A stretch of DNA of 64,000 bases from contig JAFWPH010000009.1 of NCBI GenBank assembly GCA_017509605.1, forward strand, positions 1-64,000, written 5' to 3'. The number at the start of each line of letters is the position of its first letter. Position 1 is the first letter of the stretch. Below the pieces are notes generated by a model. That model was not told the DNA's origin. It was given only the letters and a program-made list of their open reading frames with translations, and made no database searches. The translations under genes and the position numbers were made by a program. Shown one piece after another: positions 15,708 to 25,160 of this stretch. Source of the stretch: Bacteroidaceae bacterium. Its GTDB lineage: Bacteria; Bacteroidota; Bacteroidia; Bacteroidales; Bacteroidaceae.

Positions 15708-18700
15708 CTACTTAACCAGCACTTTCTTGCCGTCGATGATGTAGATACCGCCCTTGACTGGGTTGGTCACCTTCTGGCCCTGGAGGTTGTAGATAGCCTT
15801 CGGAACGCTGATGGTGCCGTCGATACCCTGGATGGCTGTGATCTCAGTGCCGTCGATGTCGAGGCTGAGTGCGTTCACGCTACCGCTGTTGTCGGTGAGG
15901 TAAGCGCGTGTGCCCTTCATCTTCTGCGATTGATCGGTGCCCTGGTAGATCTTGCTGCCGCTGAAGAAGTACTTGCCATTCATCGGGGTCTCGGCTGCGT
16001 AGGTACCTACGAACTCGATGGTGCCGTCCAAACCTGAAGCCACAGCACCTCCGGCAGTGGCCTGGATATCCACGTTCTGGAAGATGTAAGGCTCATCGGT
16101 CGAAGCGGTCGAGGTGGTGAGGAGCACTGGAACGTTGGCCTTGAGCTCGGTAGCATCCTCAAACTTCACAGAATTGCCTTCGTTGCCCTTGTAAGCGTAA
16201 ACCTTCACGTCGTCGCCGAAGGCAGCCTTGATTTGGTCTTCGCTGAGGTTGAACGGCAATACAAGCGTGTTGTAGTTGGTCTGCGAGGAGGTCGAAGCTG
16301 TGATGGTGCGGGTAAGCTTCACGTACTGCCCGTTAGCAGTTGCGAGTTCGGTGTCTTTGCTTTCGCTAATCTCGGTGATTGGACAAACGTACTTCACTGT
16401 GAAGTCCTTGAAGGCGAACCAGTTGGTAGTTGTGCCTTCAGCCCTAATACCGAAGGTGAGGTGACCCTGTGCGTCGGTGACTCCCTTCACGGAGAAGTGG
16501 CCGTAGAGGTCGCTGTGATTGTTGAATTCACCGAGAGTGCCTTCTGCTGCTTCGTCAAGAGCGATTTCATTGTCGCCTGCGTAGATGTAAAGACCTGTCA
16601 CGCCATCGTTTTCGCCATATTCCTTCAGTGCGCGGATGAAACCTGTCACCTCGTATACGGTGTTAGGATAGAGGGTGATATCTTTTGCATAAGAGCCAAG
16701 ACCGAGTGTCTGAGTGCCGCAAGTGTAAGCCACGGTCACGTCTTCAAGACCAACATTGTCACCGCCACCTCTCCAACACTGGAGGAATGGAGTCTTCATG
16801 CCAGAAGGATCATCCTCTGTGGACCAAAAGTTGAATGCGGGACCATAGTTGGTGCCATCGGCGATGTACCAAGGAGCCTCGCCTTCTTCACATGAAAGGT
16901 TGGTGAAGCCGCGCGTCACGTCGGCGCCAGCAGCCTTCTGCTGGATAACGAGACGGCGGATGCCTTGCTCAATGAGATCGAGGGCATTATCCGTAGTACC
17001 GATCTGTGGTACAGTCTCAATAAATCCATTTGTGTATGCAGTTTGTGCAGGCCCAATAATTTGTTGATATGTAGTGACTTCATCTTCGGGGAGTCCTTTG
17101 AGGGTTGGATATAATGTCGTTGCCTCATCAAGAGCGGCCTTCACCTGGGCATACTCGTCAGCCGAAGCTTTCACTTCGTTGACTGCTGCTTCGAAAGCCG
17201 AGAAATTACCAACGGTCATCTCTGCCTCCACTGCTGCCTTGGTGGATTCCACATCTGCGTCGAGCAGAACGTTATGGGGCCAACAGTTTGGCTTAGTGAT
17301 GGAAGCATAGAGTTCATTAATCATCTCCGGGGTGATCAGCTTTTCTATTTGGATGAGACGGAAACGGCCGAATGAGAACCAGAGTCCGCCAGCCTCGGAA
17401 GTGGCGCTGATATGGATTGTTACGGTCTGATTTCCTTCGCCTTCAGTAATCTCAAAGACGACGAATCTGTCGCTCCAACCTCTATTGAAAGTACCACCAG
17501 TATTACCGTCTCTCGGAAGGTCAACAGAGCCCAGTTCCTCCTCACCATTATATACACTCATTTTGTAAGTTCCCATGTTTGAGGCAGCACGAGCAGTGAC
17601 CTGCAATAAATATTTGCCCTTTGGCAGTACCACTTCCTTAGTGTTATCGGAATTCATAGGATTTCCATTCCATATATCGTAATAGCTCCCATTATATAGT
17701 TCTCCACTGCCTTCAGTGAATCTTTCATTATCCAACGTATTGATATTAGGCCAATCTGCAATGCTTTCGGACAAGTTTGTTACATCGTCGCCATAAATCT
17801 CGGCCATTCCATTCGATTCAACGAATAGACGATAAGCATTAACAATGGCGTTGGTCTTTGTCGTTGCATCTTCTGCACTTGTGGCTGTAACATCAATAGC
17901 TGTAGCTAGTGCTTGAGCTTTTGCCTCACTTGCATAAGGCCAATCTTCGACTGTGTAAGTGGCTGCAACAGTCTTGGCAGTTGCTAAAGCATCATAACTT
18001 GCTTTGGCTTGTTTGAAAGCATCAATAGCGTCATAAAGAGCATTTGTCTTCGTTCTATAACTCTCTAACGTTTCTTCAGGAGTGTCAGCCATTGCAGTTT
18101 GCACAGCAATTCTCTCGTCGCCTGTCACGATTGCATAGGTTGTGTTCCCAAGGGCGCTATTTGCCTCAGCAAGAGCTTCTTCCCATGCCGTGCGATATGG
18201 AGTCAAGTCAATGAAATTGCCATAGTATTTCAATGTGAAGTTTCGGAATATAGTCCACTTGTCTGTTTGGCCGTCATCATTGTTTTCAATACCGATTTCT
18301 ACATCATTGCTGTTTTCAGCAAGTGAGAACCTTAGTGCAACTTTTCCATTACCGTCATCAAAATAAGTCTTAGCTTGCTGCATGGAGTTCACCACAGTGT
18401 TTGCAACACCTGGAATCAGGATCTTGTCGGTACCCGCATAGAAATATGTGGAGTACTCACCTGCCCTGTGGAATCCGGTAACTCCAAATTCGAATGTGCC
18501 AGAGGGGAGACCTTCTACTGTCTGGAAGAACTTGAAGTTGTTCTGATAGAACTCTGTCTCTCCCCAATTTACAACTCCCCAACTACTCCATCCAGTAGGC
18601 GTACCTGTAATAGTCCAGAAATCAGTGGTCTCGCTGACTGTTGGATTGTCAACCATAGCGTTGGTCAAATCAATATAACTACCCTCAGCGATTGTAGCAT

Positions 18701-20045
18701 TGGGGAGATAAGCGCAAAGTACAGTACGCAAATTGGTGATAGCGTTTTCTATGTCATTAGCACTTGTGGCGTTATTGGCCAATTGGTCTGCTGCTGTAAT
18801 ATCGATGGCTGTACTAATTTCTGTTACAGCACTCCTTACATTCTTATAACGTCCATATCCATCCTTCAAAACCGAAGCTGTCTCGATAGCCTCCTGGATG
18901 GCTCGAATTGCAGCAGAATAGTCATCAACGGTAGTATATGTCTGGTTATTCTGTTCCACAACATTAGCAAGAGTATTGTATGCGCTCGTAGGAATTTCAC
19001 CTTCAAGTGCCTCGGCTTCTGCAACAACTTCTGCCAAAGTCGCTGCAAATTCGGAAAGGTCAAGGCCATAATAATACAGACGGAACTCGTCATAGATACA
19101 CCAGTCTCCTCCTATGTTGGTCTCGCGCTTGATACCTACAGTAAGTTTGCCATCGACAACCAAGAATGTACCAGAGGAGTTGCCAGAGAATGCATTGTCG
19201 TGATGAATGGCTTTCCATTTAGCCACCTTGTCTGTACCCCATGAGGTTGTGTTGTCAGTCATCATGGGTGCTTTGGTCGCATTACCATACACGTAAGTGG
19301 TACCGTTTGTGCCAAAGCCAGAGCAACGTACTTCGTATGTACCCTTAGGCAAATCTGTAATAGCCTGATGCACATCAAATGTCTGGTTCCATGCCTCGTT
19401 ACCATAGTATTTGTTTTCTGCGCCAGCAATCCAGTCCCAATTACCACCATTATGACTGGTAACCCAAGCAGTATTGTTACGTAAGTCGTTACGGGCAAAA
19501 CTACGGGCTTTGATGAATACTGACACATCCATTGGATCAGTAGTGGAATAAGTCTTGTTGCGCATGGCAGCCTTGAAGTCATCGAGAGAGACGAGCAACC
19601 ATTGGTTGTTAGCTGCGGTGCCAGATAAGGCTCCATATTCCACATCGTTACCATCGTTGTTAGCGACGAGGTATTTGCCGCCGTTGGAAATCGTGTAAAT
19701 GGTCGAGCCGGTCTCAATTGGAGTGAAAGTCCAAGGTGTTGCTCCACCGTCGCACCAAGTGCTTGTAGCGAGATAATAACTTTGTCCTCCATTCGAAACG
19801 TCGGTTCTGATGTTAAAATCAGAGCCGTTGGCTTCAAGTGTCACGTCCAAACCGAAATTGGCTTGGAGATAAGCATTTGTTCCCCAGTCCTGGTTGGGGT
19901 CGCCGTTGTTCAGGTATTTCTGGGCACCTACATTGAAGAGGAAGAATGTTCCTGTGGTGACCTCATTCCCTGTCCAACTCTGCGCATAGCTGTTCATACC
20001 AAACATGGCAAATAGAGCAGCCAGCAAAAGTTTTAAATGTTTCAT
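15708..20045 (-). CDS. Giant secreted modular protein with C-terminal sorting tail (paralog 1)
   Basis: The largest of the three paralogs at 1445 residues, with signal peptide MKHLKLLLAALFAMFGMNSYAQ. The first module (residues about 22-155) looks ricin-like or beta-trefoil, with YYLATSTW and GGKYLVANNDGNDVEYG. Three or more jelly-roll-type modules follow, each containing LPKGTYEV / LPSGTFEF / LPKGKYLLQV strands, and are separated by alpha-helical spacers. The last part has a YVKLTRTITASTSSQTNYNT beta domain and a tail ending GIYIIDGKKVLVK. No catalytic signature was recognised. A two-box promoter lies about 80 bp upstream. A surface glycan-binding or adhesin role exported by type IX secretion is the best inference. 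Confidence 0.75.
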   Translation of the reverse strand: MKHLKLLLAALFAMFGMNSYAQSWTGNEVTTGTFFLFNVGAQKYLNNGDPNQDWGTNAYLQANFGLDVTLEANGSDFNIRTDVSNGGQSYYLATSTWCDGGATPWTFTPIETGSTIYTISNGGKYLVANNDGNDVEYGALSGTAANNQWLLVSLDDFKAAMRNKTYSTTDPMDVSVFIKARSFARNDLRNNTAWVTSHNGGNWDWIAGAENKYYGNEAWNQTFDVHQAITDLPKGTYEVRCSGFGTNGTTYVYGNATKAPMMTDNTTSWGTDKVAKWKAIHHDNAFSGNSSGTFLVVDGKLTVGIKRETNIGGDWCIYDEFRLYYYGLDLSEFAATLAEVVAEAEALEGEIPTSAYNTLANVVEQNNQTYTTVDDYSAAIRAIQEAIETASVLKDGYGRYKNVRSAVTEISTAIDITAADQLANNATSANDIENAITNLRTVLCAYLPNATIAEGSYIDLTNAMVDNPTVSETTDFWTITGTPTGWSSWGVVNWGETEFYQNNFKFFQTVEGLPSGTFEFGVTGFHRAGEYSTYFYAGTDKILIPGVANTVVNSMQQAKTYFDDGNGKVALRFSLAENSNDVEIGIENNDDGQTDKWTIFRNFTLKYYGNFIDLTPYRTAWEEALAEANSALGNTTYAIVTGDERIAVQTAMADTPEETLESYRTKTNALYDAIDAFKQAKASYDALATAKTVAATYTVEDWPYASEAKAQALATAIDVTATSAEDATTKTNAIVNAYRLFVESNGMAEIYGDDVTNLSESIADWPNINTLDNERFTEGSGELYNGSYYDIWNGNPMNSDNTKEVVLPKGKYLLQVTARAASNMGTYKMSVYNGEEELGSVDLPRDGNTGGTFNRGWSDRFVVFEITEGEGNQTVTIHISATSEAGGLWFSFGRFRLIQIEKLITPEMINELYASITKPNCWPHNVLLDADVESTKAAVEAEMTVGNFSAFEAAVNEVKASADEYAQVKAALDEATTLYPTLKGLPEDEVTTYQQIIGPAQTAYTNGFIETVPQIGTTDNALDLIEQGIRRLVIQQKAAGADVTRGFTNLSCEEGEAPWYIADGTNYGPAFNFWSTEDDPSGMKTPFLQCWRGGGDNVGLEDVTVAYTCGTQTLGLGSYAKDITLYPNTVYEVTGFIRALKEYGENDGVTGLYIYAGDNEIALDEAAEGTLGEFNNHSDLYGHFSVKGVTDAQGHLTFGIRAEGTTTNWFAFKDFTVKYVCPITEISESKDTELATANGQYVKLTRTITASTSSQTNYNTLVLPFNLSEDQIKAAFGDDVKVYAYKGNEGNSVKFEDATELKANVPVLLTTSTASTDEPYIFQNVDIQATAGGAVASGLDGTIEFVGTYAAETPMNGKYFFSGSKIYQGTDQSQKMKGTRAYLTDNSGSVNALSLDIDGTEITAIQGIDGTISVPKAIYNLQGQKVTNPVKGGIYIIDGKKVLVK

Positions 20046-20127
20046 AAGCGTTTGTTTGTTAATTGATTGGTTAGTGATTATTCTTTGTTTTTCGTGTCAG
20101 ATTACAGTTAGTATCCGCTACAAAGTG

Positions 20128-20158
20128 CAAATATAAGTGATTTAAAGTTAACAACAAA
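20128..20158 (-). promoter_or_regulatory. Promoter for giant protein paralog 1
   Basis: On the minus strand TTTG (20155-20158) is followed after 19 bp by TATATTTG (20128-20135), matching the Bacteroidota housekeeping promoter. The expected leader is about 75 nt. Confidence 0.75.
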
Positions 20159-20228
20159 GAAAAAGTGCATTTTTTTGCAAAAACCATACCAGATGCTCCA
20201 CACTGCGACCTTAGTCGAGAGTCGAGAG

Positions 20229-20305
20229 TCAAAAATGCGATTAAGCGAGCGCAGAGCCGAACTTGTTCGAGCTATGCCAAGCGTGAGCATTTTAGGCGAA
20301 GCCAA
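20229..20305. repeat. 50+27-bp dispersed element, copy 1
   Basis: A 50-bp block (20229-20278) containing GCGATTAAGCGAGCGCAGAG and the palindrome CGAACTTGTTCG is followed directly by a 27-bp block (20279-20305). Both blocks recur exactly at 39998-40047 and 40185-40211. Here the element is embedded in CTCTTGA-type heptamers. Confidence 0.85.
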
Positions 20306-20395
20306 GAGTCGAGAGTCAAGAGTCAAGCGTCTAACGCCTCATCTCAATAACCAATAACCCATAACCCATAACCTTTCACCACCTAACGCCTAAAA
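20306..20395 (-). repeat. Composite heptamer cassette
   Basis: Minus-strand order: GCGTTAG, GGTGAAAG, four GGTTATx units, GAGATGAGGC, GCGTTAG, then CTTGACT-type units. The order is the same as behind glyS and porU. Here it is followed by the 50+27-bp element rather than adjoining a gene end. Confidence 0.8.
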
Positions 20396-20429
20396 CCTCA
20401 TTTTCCTTAGACTTTATTATCCTTAGCCT

Positions 20430-20481
20430 GGTATCAGCCGTCGCTTGCGGCGGCCGTCCTTTTAGTCCTCGAAGTCCGTAG
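20430..20481 (+). repeat. Right-half fragment of the palindromic element
   Basis: Only the GCCGTCGCTTGCGGCGGCCG hairpin and the AGTCCTCGAAGTCCGTAG arm are present. The left half is missing. Confidence 0.65.
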
Positions 20482-20551
20482 CGCTTCTTTTCCTTAGGTC
20501 TAAGGAGTCGAGGAGTCAGGGAGTGCGGCCGCGAGGCAGCCTTATTTTTTT

Positions 20552-20669
20552 CTACGGACTCTACGGACTCTTCGGACTCGGCCGCTTGCGGCCTTTTCTT
20601 TTGCGCCCTCCATCCGGATGGAAGCCGTCGCTTTGCGGCGGCCGTCCTTTTAGTCCTCTAAGTCCGTAG
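20552..20669 (+). repeat. Palindromic element CTACGGACT...AGTCCGTAG
   Basis: A full copy with both hairpins. It lies in the 766-bp gene-free gap 20046-20811, which otherwise holds the promoter, the 50+27-bp element, heptamer cassettes and AGGAGTCA octamer tracts. Confidence 0.85.
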
Positions 20670-20811
20670 CGCCTTATTTTCCTTAGGTCTAAGGAGTCAA
20701 GGAGTTAAGGAGTGCGGCCGCTCCGTGGCCTTAGTTAACGCCTATCCTCAATGGTCAATATTCAATGGTCAATGCTCAATGAACTAAGGACTCTTGACTC
20801 TTGACCCTTGA

Positions 20812-21687
20812 CTAAATAAGGCCTATAACAAGGCAGAGGATGAGAGCGAAGATGAGGATGTTGCGGGCGGTCTCAGCCAAAGTGAGGTTGAGGTCGCGAC
20901 CTATGCGCCTGTGCATTCGGGCAGCAGTCAAGAAATGGATGCCAAGATAGACACCCAGCAAAGGCATCCAGATGCTGCACCCCAATAAATAGAGCGCGAT
21001 GATGGAGAGGATGACAGCAATGACGCCCAATGCAACGTAAAGCCAAAAGGCAGATTGGCGCCCAATGAGCACAACAAGCGTTCGTTTGTTGTGTTTGCGG
21101 TCCTGATCGATGTCACGGTAGTTGTTGACGATGAGGAGGTTGTCGGTGACCAGTCCGTTGGCGATGGCACAGAGCGTGACGGGCAGTGTCCACTCGCCAG
21201 TCTGCAGATAGTAGGTGAAACCTACAGGCACGATGCCGAAGAAGATGAGAACCAAGAGGTCGCCCATGGCGATGTAGGAGAAGAGGGTGGAGTAGAGGAA
21301 ACAGAACACGACACAGGCGATACCGATGCCGATAAGCCACCAACCACCAAGGTAAGCGAGTGGCAGTCCAATGAGACAGGCGATGACGGTGACTATCCAC
21401 AATGCACGCTTCATGGCTTGAGGGGTGATCCATCCCGAGGCGACGGCTCTTTTGGGCCCGAGGCGTTCTTCATCGTCAGAGCCTTTGAGGTAGTCGTAGT
21501 AGTCGTTGGCGAGGTTGGCGTCGATCTGCATCACGAGAGCGAAGGCGACGCAGAGGATGAAGGGCAGCCAATGGAAGCTGTCGCCCACGTCATGAAGGGC
21601 GAGCATACCACCGATCAGCACGGGAGCAAGCGCACCCGTGAGCGTCTTCGGGCGAATAGCCTTTATCCATTTACTTTTATTATCCAT
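20812..21687 (-). CDS. menA: 1,4-dihydroxy-2-naphthoate polyprenyltransferase
   Basis: MenA attaches a polyprenyl chain to 1,4-dihydroxy-2-naphthoate at the inner membrane, a late step of menaquinone synthesis. The protein (291 residues) is a UbiA-family integral membrane enzyme. The first Asp-rich motif is in QIDANLANDYYDYLKGSDDE (about residues 55-75) and the second in NNYRDIDQDRKHNKRTL. About eight hydrophobic segments are visible. The start at 21687 is chosen because MDNKSKWIKAIRPKTLTGA is the family N-terminus. The open frame continues upstream only through heptamer repeats, which would encode SRVKSRE units. Confidence 0.92.
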   Translation of the reverse strand: MDNKSKWIKAIRPKTLTGALAPVLIGGMLALHDVGDSFHWLPFILCVAFALVMQIDANLANDYYDYLKGSDDEERLGPKRAVASGWITPQAMKRALWIVTVIACLIGLPLAYLGGWWLIGIGIACVVFCFLYSTLFSYIAMGDLLVLIFFGIVPVGFTYYLQTGEWTLPVTLCAIANGLVTDNLLIVNNYRDIDQDRKHNKRTLVVLIGRQSAFWLYVALGVIAVILSIIALYLLGCSIWMPLLGVYLGIHFLTAARMHRRIGRDLNLTLAETARNILIFALILCLVIGLI

Positions 21688-21733
21688 TGACTCTCGACTC
21701 TTGACTCTTGACTCTCGACTCTTGACTCTTGAC
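21688..21733 (-). repeat. Heptamer tract abutting the menA start codon
   Basis: About six CTCTTGA / CTCTCGA units (plus strand) fill the gap between menA and the MORN gene stop codon. The tract is translated in frame with menA if an upstream start is used. It leaves no room for a conventional promoter, so menA is probably co-transcribed with the MORN gene. Confidence 0.8.
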
Positions 21734-21740
21734 AAAAAAA

Positions 21741-22364
21741 CTACTCGTCCTCTGGTCCCCAGAACTGGAGGGAGATGGAGTTGTCGGAACGGAAGAGGGC
21801 GCCGTAACCACGGCGTTTGTTGTTGGCGTACTGACCGTAATAGTAGTTGCCTTCAGCATAGTAGTAGAGGCCGTAGCCGTCGCGCTTGCCATCGACAGTT
21901 TCCCCGATGTAACGGTCGCCGTTCTGGTAGGTGAGCGACACAAAGCGGTACTTCTCGATGAACTCGGTGGTGGGGAGGTAGCGGAGGCTGTCGCGGATGA
22001 TGTAGAGCGGGTCGCCCGAACGGAGGTCGTAGGTGATATAGTCGGTGATGGTGCCCACGCGTGCTGTCTCGTTGTTCATGCGGATGCCGAAGACGAGGTT
22101 GCCGTTGCGGAACTGTCCGAAGACCTCTCCGTCGGAGTTGGTGTAGTAGGTTCCGTAGCCGTAGATCTCACTTTGGCGGGTGAGCTGGCCGAAATACTGG
22201 CCGAAGGCGCTCTTCATCACGCCTGAGACATTGTCCTTGACGGCGTCAAGGAAGACACCGTTGAGCTCTTCTGGAATGATAGGGTAGCGTTCCATCGCCA
22301 TGACCTGGGCACGAACGCTGACACTGGCGAAGAGCAGACAGAGAATAGGAAAGATGCGATGCAT
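21741..22364 (-). CDS. Secreted MORN-repeat protein
   Basis: A 207-residue protein with a signal peptide (MHRIFPILCLLFASVSVRAQ). The C-terminal third has MORN repeats: YQNGDRYIGETVDGKRDGYG, YYAEGNYYYGQYANNKRRGYG and a partial final one. An earlier YGYGTYYTNSDGEVFGQFRN repeat lies near residue 70. MORN repeats form elongated beta sheets that bind lipids or proteins. The start at 22364 gives a proper signal peptide; the longer frame upstream has none. The exact role is unknown. Confidence 0.75.
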   Translation of the reverse strand: MHRIFPILCLLFASVSVRAQVMAMERYPIIPEELNGVFLDAVKDNVSGVMKSAFGQYFGQLTRQSEIYGYGTYYTNSDGEVFGQFRNGNLVFGIRMNNETARVGTITDYITYDLRSGDPLYIIRDSLRYLPTTEFIEKYRFVSLTYQNGDRYIGETVDGKRDGYGLYYYAEGNYYYGQYANNKRRGYGALFRSDNSISLQFWGPEDE

Positions 22365-22587
22365 AGTTAATGACTCAAGTTCCCCTCTTTTTATTTTATC
22401 CCGAATTATAGAATTAGCGAACTTTATCCTAAAGCATCTTGTAGGGGTCGCAAGCGACCGGAAGAATTGAGAGAATGAATCTCGCATGGGAATTTCGTCA
22501 AATTCAAAGTGTCTTAGACACAATTCTCATTTGATATAATTCTTTAATTCTCTAATTCGTGATGATAAATAATTATGATGGGAAAGT

Positions 22588-23076
22588 TTAATTAATGATT
22601 TGTCTAACAATCAATGCCACGGCGGAGGCGGAGATGCCCTCCTCACGCCCCGTGAAGCCGAGGTGTTCCTCGGTTGTGGCCTTGATGGAGATGTCGTCGG
22701 GGTCGATGCCCATGACATTAGCCAACACTTCTTGCATGGTTGGGATATAGGGCTTGAGTTTGGGGCGCTCAGCGCAGACCGTGGCGTCGATGTTCCCGAT
22801 CTGATATCCTTTGGAGGCGATGAGCTCGACGGTTTTCTTGAGGAGAACCTTGCTGTCGATGTTATGGAATTCCGGGTCGTTGTCAGGGAAGTGGTAGCCG
22901 ATGTCGCGCATGTTGGCGGCACCCAACAGAGCGTCGCAGATGGCATGGATAAGCACATCGGCGTCGCTGTGCCCGAGCAGGCCTTTGTCGTGAGGAATCT
23001 TCACACCGCCTATCCAACACTCGCGGTCGGGAACGAGGCGGTGGACATCGTAGCCGTAGCCGATTCTAAATCTCAT
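22588..23076 (-). CDS. ispF: 2-C-methyl-D-erythritol 2,4-cyclodiphosphate synthase
   Basis: IspF forms the cyclic diphosphate intermediate of the non-mevalonate isoprenoid pathway, releasing CMP. It is a homotrimer with zinc. At 162 residues it has the normal length. The metal ligands are in GYGYDVHRL at the N-terminus, and the hallmark [18 protein letters not shown] segment follows. The C-terminal [20 protein letters not shown] motif is complete. It stands next to porV, as I recall it does in Porphyromonas gingivalis, and supplies precursors for the menaquinone side chain made two genes away. Confidence 0.95.
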   Translation of the reverse strand: MRFRIGYGYDVHRLVPDRECWIGGVKIPHDKGLLGHSDADVLIHAICDALLGAANMRDIGYHFPDNDPEFHNIDSKVLLKKTVELIASKGYQIGNIDATVCAERPKLKPYIPTMQEVLANVMGIDPDDISIKATTEEHLGFTGREEGISASAVALIVRQIIN

Positions 23077-23146
23077 TGTTCTCTTGTTTATTTCTCTTTG
23101 TTCTGAGGAGTCAAGGAGTGCGGCCGCGAAGCGGCCTTATTTTTTT

Positions 23147-23262
23147 CTACGGACTTTCAGGGCTCTTAGGACTCGGCCGCTCTGCGGCCTTTTTTTGCGA
23201 CCCCATCCGAATGGTAGCCGTCGCTTAGCGGCGGCCGTCCTTTTAGTCCTCTAAGTCCGTAG
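23147..23262 (+). repeat. Palindromic element CTACGGACT...AGTCCGTAG
   Basis: A full copy with CTTAGCGGCGG in place of CTTTGCGGCGG in the second hairpin, a variant shared with the copies at 23418 and 24982. The gene-free gap 23077-23563 also holds octamer tracts and a CTAACGC heptamer tract reaching the porV stop codon. Confidence 0.85.
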
Positions 23263-23417
23263 CGCTTCTTTTCCTTAGGTCTAAGGAGTCAAGGAGTCAG
23301 GGAGTGCGGCCGCGAGGCAGCCTTAGCTAGCGCCCCGTCCGGATGGCAAGAATGCCTTTAGGCGTTCTCTCCTTTACTCCTCCACTCCTTAGACTTTATT
23401 ATCCTTAGCATAGCATG

Positions 23418-23466
23418 GAAGCCGTCGCTTAGCGGCGGTCGTCCTTTTAGTCCTCGAAGTCCGTAG
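23418..23466 (+). repeat. Right-half fragment of the palindromic element
   Basis: The second hairpin and the AGTCCTCGAAGTCCGTAG arm are present and followed by the AGAAACTAATCGG flank seen after the copies at 4772 and 5060. Confidence 0.65.
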
Positions 23467-23563
23467 AGAAACTAATCGGTGTGCAGGGTTGGCATCATCA
23501 GCATGGCAGCTAACACCTTGGCTCTTGACTAAATAAGGCTAACGCCTAGCGCCTAAAGCCTAA

Positions 23564-24751
23564 CTAACGCCTTCTCTTGCCGAGGATGTCCTGGATACCA
23601 TCCATGTCGAAGGCGATGGAGAAGCGGAGAGTCTGGTCGAGGGGGTTGCTCTGTGCTGCAGAGATGACGTAACCGGCATCGATGGAGAAGACGCTCATCT
23701 TGAAACCCGCTCCGAGTGTATAGTATTTGCGGTTACCCTTGTTGGGGTGCTCGTAGTGGTAGCCGGCGCGCAGGAAGAACTGGTTGTTGTACGCGTATTC
23801 CATACCTACGCTCCACTGGATCTCCTGCAGCTCCTCCTTGCCACCGTTGGGGGCGTCGTGGAACGACTTGAAGATACCCGAGATGGGCGATATATTGTAA
23901 TAACCCTCGTCCATGAGCCATGAGGTGTAGCCCGAGTAGTCGTCCTCCGAAGCGCCCTTCTCCTTGATGTACTGCTCCATGGTGGGGCGGGTAGGAACGA
24001 GGAGTTTGTTGGCGTCGGCAGCTATGGTGAAGGTGTTGTACTCATTGATAGGTACCATGAGGGCGGCACCAAGACGGAGGTTGGTGGGGATGAACTCATT
24101 GGTGTTACCGTCGTCGTATGAGATCTTGGAACCGATATTGCTGATGTTGAGTCCCCATCCGAGCTGACACTCGCGCTGACCGAGGTTGATGTAGCCGTTG
24201 TGGTAGAGGGCGATGTCAGCGGCGAAGGCGGAGCCTGGTGTGGTCTCGTCGTCCTGCTTGTAGGCGAGGTCGGAGTAGATGTAGCGAAGGGCAACCGCAG
24301 CGGAGAAGGTCTCGCTGAGCATACGTGAGTAGGCCACATCGACTGCCATCTCGTAAGGCTTGATCGTGTATTCATCGGCGATGACCTCACCGAGCGAGAA
24401 ATAGCGGAGCGATGCACTGAGCGCGTCGTAGTTGCCTATGCGGTAGTAGCCGGTGATGTTGGCCAGGTCAATGTCGCTGACGAGTTGGCGGAGCCATGGG
24501 GTATAGTTGACAGCGACTCCCGCGCGGCTGATGTTGTACGGGTATTTGGCGGGGTTCCAGTACTGGGAGTTGACGTCGGGGTCGGTAGCTGCACCCACGT
24601 CACCAAGACCGCCTGCACGCGCGTCGGGCGCGATGATAAGCGAGTTGACGCCGTAATAGACGGGGTTGAGCTGGTTCTTCACGTCCTGAGCCCGGGCGGT
24701 GACAACCAGCAGAAGAAGGGTTGACAGTATCGATAAGCTTTTTCTGTTCAT
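23564..24751 (-). CDS. porV: Type IX secretion outer membrane protein PorV
   Basis: PorV (LptO) is a 14-stranded outer-membrane barrel that shuttles cargo from the type IX translocon to the PorU sortase and works with it in removing C-terminal signals. The 395-residue protein has a signal peptide ending TARAQ and the family N-terminus NPVYYGVNSLIIAPDARAGG with GATDPDVNSQYWNPAKYP. Its C-terminus consists of alternating barrel strands ending FSIAFDMDGI. The start at 24751 yields the proper signal peptide. It follows porU on the same strand, and its TAG stop codon coincides with the CTAACGC repeat. Confidence 0.92.
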   Translation of the reverse strand: MNRKSLSILSTLLLLVVTARAQDVKNQLNPVYYGVNSLIIAPDARAGGLGDVGAATDPDVNSQYWNPAKYPYNISRAGVAVNYTPWLRQLVSDIDLANITGYYRIGNYDALSASLRYFSLGEVIADEYTIKPYEMAVDVAYSRMLSETFSAAVALRYIYSDLAYKQDDETTPGSAFAADIALYHNGYINLGQRECQLGWGLNISNIGSKISYDDGNTNEFIPTNLRLGAALMVPINEYNTFTIAADANKLLVPTRPTMEQYIKEKGASEDDYSGYTSWLMDEGYYNISPISGIFKSFHDAPNGGKEELQEIQWSVGMEYAYNNQFFLRAGYHYEHPNKGNRKYYTLGAGFKMSVFSIDAGYVISAAQSNPLDQTLRFSIAFDMDGIQDILGKRRR

Positions 24752-24825
24752 GCTTGGGATATTTTGTTTTTTCCAACTATAATAACTCAAAAACGGCAGT
24801 TTTATTGTGTGCGACCTTTTTTAGC

Positions 24826-24915
24826 GTCAAGTGTCAAGAGTCAAGAGTCAAGCGTCTAACGCCTCATTTCAATAACCAATAACCCATAACCAATAACCTT
24901 TCACCAGCTAACGCC
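24826..24915 (-). repeat. Composite heptamer cassette between porU and porV
   Basis: Minus-strand order: GCGTTAG, GGTGAAAG, GGTTATT / GGTTATG units, GAAATGAGG, GCGTTAG, then CTTGACT-type units, as behind glyS and porU. It lies upstream of the porV start. Confidence 0.8.
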
Positions 24916-24981
24916 TTCTTTTCCTTAGGTCTAAGGAGTCAAGGAGTCAAGGAGTGCGGCCGCGAAGCGGCCTTAATTCCT

Positions 24982-25098
24982 CTACGGACTTTCAGGACTC
25001 TTAGGACTCGGCCGCTCTGCGGCTTTTTTTTTGCGACCCCATCCGGATGGCAGCCGTCGCTTAGCGGCGGCCGTCCTTTTAGTCCTCTAAGTCCGTAG
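24982..25098 (+). repeat. Palindromic element CTACGGACT...AGTCCGTAG
   Basis: A full copy inside the 539-bp porU-porV gap, flanked on both sides by CCTTAGGTCTAAGGAGTC tracts. Confidence 0.85.
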
Positions 25099-25160
25099 CG
25101 TCTCTTTTTCCTTAGGTCTAAGGAGTCAAGGAGTTCGGCCGCGAGCGGCCTTGTTTTTTT

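Noticed and set aside
21688-21735. Phase variation of menA by heptamer slippage
   Set aside because: The heptamers lie upstream of the conserved start codon, so changes would not shift the menA frame. An effect on coupling or expression remains possible but is unsupported.
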